Shown: positions 54,836-63,903, counted from the stretch's first letter. The stretch: 64,000 nucleotides of DNA from Paenibacillus contaminans (GCF_003285015.1 NZ_QMFB01000024.1:10294-74293), one strand, 5' to 3'. Notes: generated by a model from the letters alone, not told the origin. Made by a program: numbers and translations.

Positions 54836-55840
54836 TTATTTTTGCGTCAGCTTTTCGACGATGAAGTCGAGCTCCGCTTCCAGCGATATGGGGTCGTTAA
54901 ACGTAAAGGCTTTAGGATCGACTTGGAAAACGCGGTTTTCCTTAACCGCAGGGAGCGATTTCCAAATCGTGCTTCCGTAAACCGTATCAGGATCCGCCGT
55001 GTCTCCCGACCAAGGACTTGTGAAAATGAAATCGCCGGCATACTCGGGCAGCTTCTCCAGAGAGATCGACGCCCAGCCCGTTTTGCTGTCGATGGCCGCT
55101 TTCTGCGCTCCCGGCGGCGCTTTAAGCTTGAACTCGTCATAAATAATTTCTCCGCCGCGGCCGTAGTTATGTCCGAATACATACAGTCCCTTCGCATAAG
55201 GGTTCAAAATCGAAACCGTTTTGCTGCCTACAGCGGCTTCAACCTTCGGCTTGTAGTCGGCGATCTTCTTATTCCAATTCGCCACCCATTCCTTGGCCTT
55301 ATCTTCCTTGCCCGTCATTTTGCCGAATTCGACAATCTGGTCCTTGTAGTTCAGCTTCCCGTACTTGACGGCAACCGTAGGCGCGATGCTTTGTATTTTC
55401 TCAAGATTCTCGTTCCCGTCAAACGCGATGATCAGGTCGGGATTCAATTCTAAAATTTTCTCAACCGATTTCCCGTCCCCGAGATTTTCGACGCCATCCA
55501 GCTTCCCTTTGAAAAAAGGATTATCGAAAGCGCCTTGGGTTACCGCGAGGGGCTTAATGCCGATCGCCAGGAAAAAGCCGACATACCAGCTTTCCAAAAC
55601 GACGACGCGCTGCGGATTTTTCTTTAGCTTCACTACACCGTTCTCCGCCGTATACGAAATGGTTTCGTTCGCATTATCGGCAGGCTTTGCGGAAGCTTGC
55701 GCGGATGAAGAAGGCTGAACGGAAGCCGACGGCTTCGTTTCCGGAGCGGGAGCTTTGCCGCAGGCCGCTGCGACGACGACAATCATCATGATCATCATCA
55801 TGTGCGCGTATGTACTGATTTTTTTGAAACGTCGAGACAT
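54836..55840 (-). CDS. Iron-siderophore ABC transporter binding lipoprotein (FecB-like)
   Basis: ATG 55840 follows AGGGAGG; the frame extends to 55897 without a site. The 334-residue lipoprotein has lipobox AAAC (C27), a Ser/Ala-rich tether and a type III binding fold (KNPQRVVVLESWYVGFFLAIGIKP, LNPDLIIAFDG). No permease or ATPase is adjacent, so it relies on components elsewhere. A near-perfect Fur box lies 285 nt upstream. Confidence 0.9.
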   Translation of the reverse strand: MSRRFKKISTYAHMMMIMMIVVVAAACGKAPAPETKPSASVQPSSSAQASAKPADNANETISYTAENGVVKLKKNPQRVVVLESWYVGFFLAIGIKPLAVTQGAFDNPFFKGKLDGVENLGDGKSVEKILELNPDLIIAFDGNENLEKIQSIAPTVAVKYGKLNYKDQIVEFGKMTGKEDKAKEWVANWNKKIADYKPKVEAAVGSKTVSILNPYAKGLYVFGHNYGRGGEIIYDEFKLKAPPGAQKAAIDSKTGWASISLEKLPEYAGDFIFTSPWSGDTADPDTVYGSTIWKSLPAVKENRVFQVDPKAFTFNDPISLEAELDFIVEKLTQK

Positions 55841-56360
55841 AGAAATATCCTCCCTTTGATTGTTTGATTCCTTGGACCGCTTAACAGTTAATGTCACTTA
55901 CTACTCGCCATGTGAACGATTTGCATAGGTAGTCGTCGTATAGATTGCGATTCGGACCAGAGTAATAACCTTCTTGTCATATGTGTTTACAATGAATTCC
56001 CCCTTGGAGTGGCCCTATGCTGGAGATTTTTTCGGAATCGGCGCAAATCTGGGGAGTTTCTCCGGCTGCGATAAACGCCAGCGAATATATATACCGGCAA
56101 GCGATTATCATCGGCACAGCATTAATGATAACGATTATCATTATCAAGTGAAGTATAGCACTATACGTGTCCGCGGTGCAACCTTATTTTCATTTTCCGT
56201 GAAGGGGAAAATCGTTCCAACCAAGCGTTCCCTTGCGGCGGCGCCGGATACGGCCTATACTGAACGCAGCTTGAAGAGCGGGGTGAAGGGGATGCTGCTC
56301 CATATCGTTCGAAGTAGCCGGTTGAGGGTCTAATTACCTCATGATGAAAGGCGGATTCAT
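55841..56360. other. Divergent intergenic region with Fur box
   Basis: Besides the Fur box at 56127 I see no defined promoter. An open frame at 55974-56333 spans the Fur box, lacks a ribosome site and is not accepted as a gene. Confidence 0.5.
56127..56145. promoter_or_regulatory. Fur box
   Basis: GATAACGATTATCATTATC differs from the classical Fur box at a single base. It stands between divergent genes for a siderophore-binding lipoprotein (leftward) and a methyltransferase (rightward, 216 nt away). Control of the lipoprotein is expected; control of the methyltransferase is possible. Confidence 0.85.
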
Positions 56361-57110
56361 ATGGACAATGGCTTATATAAACGGTTTTACGATAAAATCG
56401 GGCGACTGAACGGTTGGGATTTCAGCAAGCTGAAGGTGATAACCGAGGGTGCCGCTTGGGATTTTTACGCAGAGGTCGTAAGCAGGTGCAAACCGTCGGA
56501 TTTGCTGCTTGATATCGGCACGGGCGGAGGCGAAAAGCTGCTGCAGATCGCCGATGCGGCGCTGCTTGCGGTAGGCATAGACCATTCGGAGCCGATGGTG
56601 GAAACGGCAAAAACGAATCGCGAGCGGCTTGGGAAACGTCATGTGCGGTTTATGCGGATGGATGCCGGACGGCTTGAGTTCCCTGCGTTTTTTTTCGATG
56701 TGGTGTGCGCGCGGCATTGCGGTTTTCATGCGGGAGAAGCCGCCAGGGTGCTTACACGGGACGGCGTATTTTTGACGCAGCAGGTGAGTGAAGGAGATAA
56801 GAGGAATATCAAGCAAGCGTTCGGGAGAGGGCAGTATGACGCGGCCGAGCCGGGAACGCTGCTGAAGCAAAACGAAGCGGCGCTTCGGGAGGCGGGCTTT
56901 GCGGATATTCAGTCCTTCGTCTACGATGCGGCCGTTTATTATGAAAGCGTCGAGGATCTGATGTTCCTTCTGACGCACACGCCGATCGTTCCCGGCTTCG
57001 GGGATAATCCGAACGATTTGGACATACTCCGGGCTTTCGTCGAGCAAAATCAAACGGAACGCGGAATCCGAACGAACGAAGAACGGTTTATGATTATCGC
57101 GCGAAAGTAA
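56361..57110 (+). CDS. Class I SAM-dependent methyltransferase
   Basis: This 249-residue cytoplasmic enzyme has SAM motif I LLDIGTGGG (about 48-56), the acidic motif II end VGIDHSEPM and motif ARHCGFHAGEAARVLTRDGVF. AAAGGCGG precedes the ATG weakly. The substrate is unknown. It shares its upstream region, including a Fur box, with an iron-uptake gene. Confidence 0.85.
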   Translation: MDNGLYKRFYDKIGRLNGWDFSKLKVITEGAAWDFYAEVVSRCKPSDLLLDIGTGGGEKLLQIADAALLAVGIDHSEPMVETAKTNRERLGKRHVRFMRMDAGRLEFPAFFFDVVCARHCGFHAGEAARVLTRDGVFLTQQVSEGDKRNIKQAFGRGQYDAAEPGTLLKQNEAALREAGFADIQSFVYDAAVYYESVEDLMFLLTHTPIVPGFGDNPNDLDILRAFVEQNQTERGIRTNEERFMIIARK

Positions 57111-57118
57111 ACGCCATT

Positions 57119-57149
57119 AAGCTCCGGCAGCAGCTGCCGGGGCTTTTCT
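57119..57149 (+). terminator. Terminator after the methyltransferase
   Basis: AAGCTCCGGCAGC pairs with GCTGCCGGGGCTT and is followed by TTCTT. Confidence 0.8.
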
Positions 57150-57194
57150 TCGCTTCGTTCGTGCCGGCTGAAGCATGCCGCAGCTTTATTTTTT

Positions 57195-57203
57195 TGGTAT
57201 AAT
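57195..57203 (+). promoter_or_regulatory. Extended -10 promoter of the helicase gene
   Basis: TGGTATAAT is an exact extended -10 (TGn-TATAAT), 42 nt before the start codon, with no clear -35. Confidence 0.55.
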
Positions 57204-57245
57204 GGAATAAGAATGTATGTTCGGAAGGTTGGCGGAGGAGGAGTT

Positions 57246-59570
57246 ATGTCCCATACGGTGCAGATTTCGGTGAGAGCTCTTGTTGAATATGCGTTTCGCA
57301 GCGGCAGCATCGAGTCCGGATTCCGGACTTCCCAGGCGTTGACCGACGGCACGAAGGCCCATTTAAAGATACAGAAGCAATACGGCGAAAAGGACCAGAA
57401 GGAAGTGTTCCTGCGGACGGAGATCGCCGGCAGCGGCATGCTGTTCGCGATCGAGGGCAGGTGCGACGGCTTGCTGGTCTCCGAGGAAGACGTCACCGTG
57501 GACGAAATCAAATCGACTTCGGGCGATTTGCACGTCATTGCGGACGATACGTACCCCGTACATTGGGCGCAAGCCAAATGTTACGCCTACATGTACGCCA
57601 AGGCACATGGACTGAGCCGGATGCGCGTCCAGCTCACGTACGTGCAGGTGAATACGGACGAGCAGAAGCGGTTTGCGCAGGATGCCTCGTTCGAGGAGCT
57701 TGAGGGATTCGTGCTCCGGCTCGTGGAAGCCTACGCCCCTTACGCCGCGCTGATGCATAAGCATGAGAGCGAGAGGACGGAGAGCATCAAGGCGCTGCCG
57801 TTTCCGTTCGAGTCGTACCGCGAAGGGCAAAGGAAATTCGCCGGCACCGTATACAAAACAATAGCGGACGGACGCAAGCTGTTTGCAAAAGCGCCGACCG
57901 GAATGGGCAAAACGATTTCCACCTTGTTCCCGGCCGTTAAGGCGATGGGGGAAGGGCTGCTGCAGCAATTTTTCTATTTGACGGCCAAAACGATCGTTCG
58001 AACGGCGGCGGAGGAAGCGCTCGGGCTGCTTTGCGCCAAAGGTCTGCACGTGCATGCCGTTACGCTGACGGCCAAAGAAAAGGTTTGCTTTCAGACGGAA
58101 ATGCGCTGCACGAAGGAGCATTGTCCGTATGCGGACGGCTATTATGACCGGATCAACGGGGCTTTGCTCGATATGCTGGCGAACGAGACGCTTATGACGA
58201 GGCCCGTTATCGAAAGCTATGCACGCAAGCACAGCGTTTGCCCGTTCGAATTCGCCCTCGATGCGGCCTACGCGGCAGATGCGGTCATTTGCGACTACAA
58301 CTATGCGTTCGATCCGCGGGTGAGCTTGAAGCGTCTGTTCGAGGAGCAGAAGCGCCGGACCGCCCTATTGATCGACGAAGCTCATAACCTGGTCGACCGG
58401 GCGCGGGAGATGTACTCGAGCGAGCTGAACAAGGCCGACTTTCTGGCGATTCAGCGCGAGTATAAGACCGTTCAACCGGAGCTTCACGCAGCGGCCAAAA
58501 GGATCAATTCGTATTTCATCGAAGCGCGCAAGCAAGCGGGTGTCGGCAAAATGACCGTAACGACGGAACGGCCGGACGAGCTTAACGCGATGCTTGAGAC
58601 GTTCGCCGCTCAGGCGGAGCGCCATCTGATCGCTGTCCCGGCGAACGCGGATAGCGGGCAACTGCTGGACACGTATTTTGCCGTCCAAAGCTTTCTCCGC
58701 ATTGCCAAGCTTTACGACGAGCGTTATGTGACGTATTCGGAGGACGCGAGAGACGGCTTCCGGATCAAGCTGATGTGCCTGGATCCCTCTTACCTGCTCA
58801 AACAAATGGGCAAGGGCTACCGGTCGCAGGTGTTTTTCTCCGCAACCTTGTCGCCGCTCGGCTATTTTATGGACATGCTGGGGGGAGACAAGGAAGACGA
58901 CTATTCGGTGTCGATTCCTTCGCCGTTCTCAAGCGATCAGCTGACCGTGGAGCTTGCTCCGCTATCCACCCGCTATCAGGACCGGGACCGGACGAAGGAC
59001 GCGATCGCCAGGCATATTCGGCGGGTCGTCGCCGAGAAGCCGGGCAATTACTTCGCGTTTTTCCCTTCTTATGCGTACATGAACAGCGTTTACGAATGCT
59101 TTATGGAGCTGGAGATAACGGATGCGGTCGACACGATCGTGCAGCAAACGGCGATGACGGAGGAGGAGCGGGAGAGTTATCTGCGGCGGTTTCAGGCGGA
59201 GAACGAGAGACCGCTGATCGGCTTCGCCGTTATGGGCGGTATTTTTTCGGAGGGAATCGATCTGGTCGGGGACAGGCTGAAAGGGGTCGTCGTCGTGGGC
59301 GTCGGACTGCCGCAGCTTTGTGCGGAGCGCAATTTGTTGAAGGACTTTTTCGACGGCGGCGGCAAGAACGGCTACGACTACGCATACGTTTATCCCGGGA
59401 TGAACAAGGTGCTGCAGGCGGGGGGCAGGCTGATCCGTTCGGCGACGGACCGGGGGACGCTTTTGCTGATCGACGACAGGTATTTGAAGCAGCCGTATAA
59501 TCGGCTGCTGCCTGCCGAATGGAAACATTATGAATTGGCGGGGCTTGAGCCGGAGTCAGAGCTTAATTGA
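57246..59570 (+). CDS. PD-(D/E)XK nuclease-XPD/DinG-type helicase
   Basis: ATG 57246 follows GGAGGAGGAG; an earlier start at 57213 lacks one. The 774-residue protein begins with a RecB/Cas4-like nuclease domain (GRCDGLLV ... VDEIKS, about 71-90). A superfamily 2 helicase follows: Walker A KAPTGMGKT (near 215), cysteines near 280-335 (VCFQ, RCTKEHC, VCPF) that could hold a [4Fe-4S] cluster, DEAH box LLIDEAHNL (near 377) and QAGGRLIRS (motif VI, near 720). It probably unwinds 5'-3' and trims DNA during repair. It is monocistronic. Confidence 0.88.
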   Translation: MSHTVQISVRALVEYAFRSGSIESGFRTSQALTDGTKAHLKIQKQYGEKDQKEVFLRTEIAGSGMLFAIEGRCDGLLVSEEDVTVDEIKSTSGDLHVIADDTYPVHWAQAKCYAYMYAKAHGLSRMRVQLTYVQVNTDEQKRFAQDASFEELEGFVLRLVEAYAPYAALMHKHESERTESIKALPFPFESYREGQRKFAGTVYKTIADGRKLFAKAPTGMGKTISTLFPAVKAMGEGLLQQFFYLTAKTIVRTAAEEALGLLCAKGLHVHAVTLTAKEKVCFQTEMRCTKEHCPYADGYYDRINGALLDMLANETLMTRPVIESYARKHSVCPFEFALDAAYAADAVICDYNYAFDPRVSLKRLFEEQKRRTALLIDEAHNLVDRAREMYSSELNKADFLAIQREYKTVQPELHAAAKRINSYFIEARKQAGVGKMTVTTERPDELNAMLETFAAQAERHLIAVPANADSGQLLDTYFAVQSFLRIAKLYDERYVTYSEDARDGFRIKLMCLDPSYLLKQMGKGYRSQVFFSATLSPLGYFMDMLGGDKEDDYSVSIPSPFSSDQLTVELAPLSTRYQDRDRTKDAIARHIRRVVAEKPGNYFAFFPSYAYMNSVYECFMELEITDAVDTIVQQTAMTEEERESYLRRFQAENERPLIGFAVMGGIFSEGIDLVGDRLKGVVVVGVGLPQLCAERNLLKDFFDGGGKNGYDYAYVYPGMNKVLQAGGRLIRSATDRGTLLLIDDRYLKQPYNRLLPAEWKHYELAGLEPESELN

Positions 59571-59620
59571 GTAAAGAAACCTCCCAAATTTTCCATTATT
59601 TCATTGGCGTGGGAAGGAAA

Positions 59621-59638
59621 CGCGCATTAAGGCGCGTA
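59621..59638. promoter_or_regulatory. Short inverted repeat upstream of the Rieske gene
   Basis: ACGCGC-N6-GCGCGT, 40 nt before the Rieske start. It could be an operator or mRNA hairpin; no T run follows. Confidence 0.3.
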
Positions 59639-59677
59639 TAGTAAAGGTGTAAGGTATCCGAAAAGGAGGCGAATGGA

Positions 59678-61426
59678 ATGAGCGCTGCGGAATGGATTCA
59701 CGCCGGGACGCTGGAGACGCTGAGAAACGAACGGGCTAAGGTGATCAAGGGCGGAATTGCAGTCTTTTTTCATGAGGATCAAGTGTCGGCTGTCGATAAT
59801 CGTTGTCCGCATTTGGGATTTCCGCTTCACCTTGGAAGCTTATGCGACGGTATTCTGACCTGTCATTGGCATCATGCGCGGTTCGACGTTTGCAGCGGAG
59901 GCACGCTTGACCCTTGGGCGGACGATGTGCCGTCTTACGATGTGAGAGTAGAAGGCGAAGACGTATGGGTAAACGCCAAGCCGAGACATGCCCTCAGCGC
60001 CGAAAAACAGATGCGGAGGCTGCAGGAGGGACTTGAGCAGAACATCGGTATCGTGATTGCCAAAGCGGTCGTCGGGCTTGTCGAATCGGGCGTCCCGGCA
60101 GACGAGATCGTTCGCGAGGGGATCCGGTTCGGGACGAAGCAGGGGAACGGCTGGGGATCCGGGCTGTCTATTTTGACCGCAATGCGCAATGTGCTTCCCA
60201 AGCTGGATAAAAAAGGACGGATCTTGGCCCTCTATCATGGTCTCGTGCATGTGGCGAGGTCCAGCGCAGGGCGCTCTCCCCGGCATTTGCTCGGTTCGCT
60301 TCCGGCCGCGGAGTTAAAGGAAGACAGGCTTATCCAATGGTACCGGAGCTGCGTGGAGGTACGCGATACGCAGGGAGCGGAGAAGGTTCTCCTGACGGCT
60401 ATTGCGGGCGGGGCTTCGTCCGAAATGCTGGCCGACATGATGCTGATTGCCGCTACGGACCATTTTTATTTGGATGGCGGACATACATTCGATTTTCATA
60501 ATAAGGCTTTCGAGATTTTGGAGCATATGGAGCCGGGCTCCGAGGATCAGGTGCTCGCTTCTCTCGTTCCGCTCCTTCGTTCCCCTGCCCGCAGCGAGGA
60601 GCTTCATCACTGGCAGGCGCCGCTCGACTTGGTAACCCCTATCCGGCAAGCGGTTGAACGGCTTGAAGCGGCCGAGCCTGCCGAGTCCCGCGAAGAAGCG
60701 CTGGACGAGCAAGCTCTGTTAAAGCAGTTCTTAAGCGACCGGCCGCTTGAAACGATCGAGAGGCTGACGGAGCTTCTTCTCGCAGGCGTGCAGCCGTCCC
60801 GGCTCGCGCAGCTTGTAGCGGCGGCCGCAGCGGAACGTATTGTTCATTTCCATACGCAGAACGATTTCGGCGACTGGATAGCGGTGCTGCATACGTTTAC
60901 CTATGCGCATGCGGTGCACGAACGGCTGCTTCGTTCGAAGGAGCCGCTGCTCAACCGTGCGCTGTTCCATGGCGCGATCGCGGTGTATCATGACCGTTTC
61001 TTGAACGTCCCGCGGGCGCAGCGGCCCAAAACGGCGGCCGACGGCTCGGCTTCGGGCGGCGAATATGCCCTCGAGCAGCTGCTCGAGCTTATGGACAAGA
61101 GACAGCAGGTCGATGAAGCCGCGCGCTGGGTTGCCGGCTACCTGGGGGCGAAGCGGGATCCGGAAGCGCTGCTGAATACGCTCGGCCATGCCTTGTTGAG
61201 AGAAGATGCGGAGTTTCACTCTTTTCAGCTGTATGAAGCCTCCGTCGCGGAATATGAGCGTTGGCGGGATAGAACGGATGCTTTCGCCGAACGGGCGAAG
61301 GAGACGATGCTGTTTGCCTGCACGCGTTATTTGGCCGCCCATGCGCCGACCGCCAGAGAGCTGCCGCACACGGCAACGATCGCGTGGCGGCTGCATCGCG
61401 GAGAGCGGTTGTTCGAAGACGAGTAA
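59678..61426 (+). CDS. Rieske [2Fe-2S] protein with large helical domain
   Basis: This 582-residue protein has an N-terminal Rieske domain (about 1-105) with all four cluster ligands, C43-P-H45 and C62-H-W-H65. The remaining 470 residues are mostly helical, rich in His, Glu and Asp, and include HGLVHVA, DHFYLDGGHTFDFHNKAFE-type and HGAIAVYHD segments that might bind metal. It has no ring-hydroxylating oxygenase motif I can place. AAAAGGAGG precedes the ATG. Function unknown. Confidence 0.85.
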   Translation: MSAAEWIHAGTLETLRNERAKVIKGGIAVFFHEDQVSAVDNRCPHLGFPLHLGSLCDGILTCHWHHARFDVCSGGTLDPWADDVPSYDVRVEGEDVWVNAKPRHALSAEKQMRRLQEGLEQNIGIVIAKAVVGLVESGVPADEIVREGIRFGTKQGNGWGSGLSILTAMRNVLPKLDKKGRILALYHGLVHVARSSAGRSPRHLLGSLPAAELKEDRLIQWYRSCVEVRDTQGAEKVLLTAIAGGASSEMLADMMLIAATDHFYLDGGHTFDFHNKAFEILEHMEPGSEDQVLASLVPLLRSPARSEELHHWQAPLDLVTPIRQAVERLEAAEPAESREEALDEQALLKQFLSDRPLETIERLTELLLAGVQPSRLAQLVAAAAAERIVHFHTQNDFGDWIAVLHTFTYAHAVHERLLRSKEPLLNRALFHGAIAVYHDRFLNVPRAQRPKTAADGSASGGEYALEQLLELMDKRQQVDEAARWVAGYLGAKRDPEALLNTLGHALLREDAEFHSFQLYEASVAEYERWRDRTDAFAERAKETMLFACTRYLAAHAPTARELPHTATIAWRLHRGERLFEDE

Positions 61427-61455
61427 GCCGATTGCATTGGATAAAAATACTTTTG

Positions 61456-61486
61456 GCCGGCTGTTGACGGAAGCCGGCTTTTTTTA
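61456..61486 (+). terminator. Terminator after the Rieske gene
   Basis: GCCGGCT and AGCCGGC around GTTGACGGA, followed by T7. Confidence 0.88.
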
Positions 61487-61497
61487 TATATTGTTGT

Positions 61498-61515
61498 TAT
61501 ACCTATACGGGTATA
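61498..61515. promoter_or_regulatory. CsoR/CstR-like operator 1
   Basis: TATACCTATACGGGTATA is a pseudo-palindrome with a GGG tract of the type bound by CsoR-family repressors. It lies in the spacer of a possible promoter (TTGTTG 61491, 17 nt, TATGTA 61514) for the thioredoxin-like gene. Confidence 0.65.
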
Positions 61516-61548
61516 TGTATTTAACAAGATCGAAATGAGGGATTGTCC

Positions 61549-61764
61549 ATGTCACTGATCCAAACTTCCGATCGGGCAGTTCGTAAAGATGTTTTGGAGT
61601 CTCCGGTTCCTGTGCTTGTAGACCATAATCCGGCGATATTTTCCGAGTACGGCATTATGAGTATTCCCACCTTGGCGTTATTTAAAAATGGTCGAATCGT
61701 ACGGAAAACGGTCGGGGTTCAAAGTAAAGCGCACTTGATGGGCATGCTTCGCGAGTTTATGTAA
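61549..61764 (+). CDS. Thioredoxin-like protein lacking the CxxC segment
   Basis: The product has 71 residues instead of about 105. Residues 1-25 (ending PVPVLVD) match the thioredoxin N terminus and residues 26-71 (HNPAIFSEYGIMSIPTLALF) match its second half. The intervening 35 or so residues, with the WCGPC active site, are absent, and the frame is kept. GAGGG precedes the ATG by about 8 nt. Either a recent in-frame deletion or a non-redox protein; thiol-disulfide activity cannot be expected. It lies between two CstR-like operators in a persulfide regulon. Confidence 0.75.
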   Translation: MSLIQTSDRAVRKDVLESPVPVLVDHNPAIFSEYGIMSIPTLALFKNGRIVRKTVGVQSKAHLMGMLREFM

Positions 61765-61782
61765 TTTTTTTTGCTATTTTAT

Positions 61783-61798
61783 ATACCTATAGGGGTAT
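61783..61798. promoter_or_regulatory. CsoR/CstR-like operator 2
   Basis: ATACCTATAGGGGTAT is the same motif as operators 1 and 3, about 85 nt before the TusA-rhodanese gene, just downstream of a possible -35 TTGCTA (61771). Confidence 0.7.
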
Positions 61799-61884
61799 GT
61801 GTTTTGCAGCGATCCTCGAAGATCGATTGAAACCGGAGCCGACTGGATTGCCGGACTCTTTTAACGAGAAGGAGCGACATTTTC

Positions 61885-62460
61885 ATGACTAACACATTTC
61901 AGGTAAACCGCAAGCTCGTTTGCGAAGGGCTCGCCTGCCCGCTGCCCGTAGTTCGCACCAAGAAGACGATCGACGAGATGAACGCCGGCGAAGTACTGGA
62001 AGTTAGCGCGACGGACAAGGGCTCCATAGCGGATTTGAAGAGCTGGGCAAATCGTACCGGTCATCAATATGTAGGCTTACAAGAAGAAAACGGCATATAC
62101 CGTCACTACATCCGCAAAGCGGAGGCATCCGAAACGAAGGCCGAAATGAACTTTCCGCACACCGTGAGCAACGAAGAACTAAACGACAACCTGGCCTCGG
62201 GATCCAGTATGATTATCATCGATGTACGGGAGCCGGCCGAATACGCATTCGGACGAATTCCCGGCGCCGTTTCGATTCCTGCCGGAGAGCTTGAAGGGAA
62301 GCTCACTTCGCTGGATCCGAGCGTTAATTATTATGTTGTTTGCCGCACCGGCAACAGGAGCGATATGGCTTGTCAACTGCTTGCGGGGAAAGGCTTCGCC
62401 AACGTGGCCAATGTCATCCCCGGCATGTCGCAGTGGAGCTACAAGCTAGAGACGGACTAG
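61885..62460 (+). CDS. TusA-rhodanese fusion sulfurtransferase (YrkF/CstA-like)
   Basis: This 191-residue cytoplasmic sulfur carrier has an N-terminal TusA domain (about 8-78) with the CPxP motif, C18 in LACPLPVV, and a C-terminal rhodanese domain (about 90-190) with active C153 in CRTGNRSD. It would receive persulfide sulfur and pass it between the two cysteines. GAAGGAG precedes the ATG by about 9 nt. It heads a three-gene set with rhodanese-MBL and TusA, equivalent to B. subtilis yrkF-yrkH-yrkI. Confidence 0.9.
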   Translation: MTNTFQVNRKLVCEGLACPLPVVRTKKTIDEMNAGEVLEVSATDKGSIADLKSWANRTGHQYVGLQEENGIYRHYIRKAEASETKAEMNFPHTVSNEELNDNLASGSSMIIIDVREPAEYAFGRIPGAVSIPAGELEGKLTSLDPSVNYYVVCRTGNRSDMACQLLAGKGFANVANVIPGMSQWSYKLETD

Positions 62461-62502
62461 GCTTCAGCTGAATAAGGTCCTATATGAATGAGGAGGGAAG
62501 TT

Positions 62503-63639
62503 ATGTCTCACATACCGTTACTCTCAGCCGAACAACTGCATGAGAGAATGAATGCCGGTCAAGACGTATGGATTTTGGACGTGCGCAATACGGAGGAACA
62601 TGCGGACTGGAAAATCGAAGGGCAAACGGTCCGGTCGATCAATATCCCGTATTTTGACTTTCTCGAAGACGATGACGCGAATTTCAAGGACTTGCCGACG
62701 GATGAAGAGATGGTCGTCGTTTGCGCCAAAGGCGGATCCGCTATGTTCGTGGCTGAAACGCTGGAGGAGAAGGGCTTCAAATCTTCCGTATTAGACGGCG
62801 GTATGCTGGCGTGGAGCCAATTTTACCATGCTGCGACCGTATTCGCGGACGATAAAGTGGAGCTGCTGCAAATCAACCGTTTTTCGAAGGGTTGTTTGTC
62901 TTATGCGGCCATTTCGGAAGGAAAAGCGATGATCGTCGATGCAAGCCGGAAGGTCGACTATTATTTGGAGCTGGCCGAGCGGCACGGCTTTACGATCGAG
63001 CATGTCGTCGATTCCCATCTTCATGCGGATCATATTTCGGGCGGACCCGCACTTGCCGCTCTGACAGGCGCAGCCTATTATATTTCCTCCGGGGAAGTGC
63101 AGGGCACGGATTTGAAGTTCGAGCCGCTGGAGCATCATGAGCGGATCCGTTTCGGCCGGGCGGAGGTGGAGGTGCTTGCCGTTCCGACGCCGGGGCATAC
63201 GCCGGGTTCGACATCGTTTCTGATAAACGATAAGCTGCTGATGTCCGGCGATACGATTTTCGTGGGCGGCTTGGGGCGTCCGGATCTCGGCGGAAAAGCG
63301 GAAGAGTGGGCGCAGGATTTGTACGATACCGTCTTTCATAAAGTGAGCAAGTTATCCGACGACGTGCTGGTGCTGCCGGCGCATTATGCGGATATAACGG
63401 AAATCGGCGATAACGGTATCGTCGGGGCAAGTCTCGGCGATATTCGCCAAAGCAACGATATGATGCGCAATGCTGACAAGGACGATTTTGTAGAGCATGT
63501 AGCCGGGGCCGCCTCTTCGGAAAAACCGCCGAATTTCGAGGAGATTGTGGCGATCAACCGGGGCGAGCTTCAGGTTGAGCCGGAGCGCGCCGTGGAGCTG
63601 GAAATCGGTCCAAACCGCTGTGCGGTGCATCATCATTAA
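62503..63639 (+). CDS. Rhodanese-metallo-beta-lactamase protein (persulfide dioxygenase-like, YrkH type)
   Basis: ATG 62503 follows GGAGGG; an ATG five codons earlier has none. The 378-residue protein has an N-terminal rhodanese domain (about 5-110) with C74 in CAKGGSA and a metallo-beta-lactamase fold (about 120-360) with HLHADH, TPGHTPGS, SGDTIF and PAHY metal-site motifs. CstB and ETHE1-type enzymes oxidise persulfide to sulfite or thiosulfate with a single iron. Domain order here is rhodanese first, as in YrkH and opposite to CstB. It sits between the TusA-rhodanese and TusA genes in one operon. Confidence 0.9.
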   Translation: MSHIPLLSAEQLHERMNAGQDVWILDVRNTEEHADWKIEGQTVRSINIPYFDFLEDDDANFKDLPTDEEMVVVCAKGGSAMFVAETLEEKGFKSSVLDGGMLAWSQFYHAATVFADDKVELLQINRFSKGCLSYAAISEGKAMIVDASRKVDYYLELAERHGFTIEHVVDSHLHADHISGGPALAALTGAAYYISSGEVQGTDLKFEPLEHHERIRFGRAEVEVLAVPTPGHTPGSTSFLINDKLLMSGDTIFVGGLGRPDLGGKAEEWAQDLYDTVFHKVSKLSDDVLVLPAHYADITEIGDNGIVGASLGDIRQSNDMMRNADKDDFVEHVAGAASSEKPPNFEEIVAINRGELQVEPERAVELEIGPNRCAVHHH

Positions 63640-63654
63640 GAGGAGGAAAACAGG

Positions 63655-63882
63655 ATGGCAAACTTAATTGTAGACGCGAAAGGGCTCGCTTGTCCGATGC
63701 CGATCGTCAAAGCGAAGAAAGGGATCGACTCTTTGCAGCCCGGACAAATCATGGAGCTTCAAACGACGGATAAGGGATCGATGAACGATTTTCAGGCTTG
63801 GGTGAAGCAGACGAAGCATGAGCTTGTCGAAGCGAAGGAAGCGAACGGCGTGTTTACTTTTCTCGTCAGAAAAGGGTCGTAG
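63655..63882 (+). CDS. TusA-family sulfur carrier protein
   Basis: This 75-residue protein has the CPxP motif in GLACPMPIV (C13) and TTDKGSMNDFQAWVKQT typical of TusA. GAGGAGG precedes the ATG. It is the last of the three-gene sulfur-transfer operon and parallels YrkI. Confidence 0.92.
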   Translation: MANLIVDAKGLACPMPIVKAKKGIDSLQPGQIMELQTTDKGSMNDFQAWVKQTKHELVEAKEANGVFTFLVRKGS

Positions 63883-63903
63883 TATATTTTTTTCATAAGT
63901 TTA

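Noticed and set aside
55974-56333. 119-codon open frame between the siderophore-binding and methyltransferase genes
   Set aside because: It spans the Fur box, lacks a ribosome site and shows no protein-like features.
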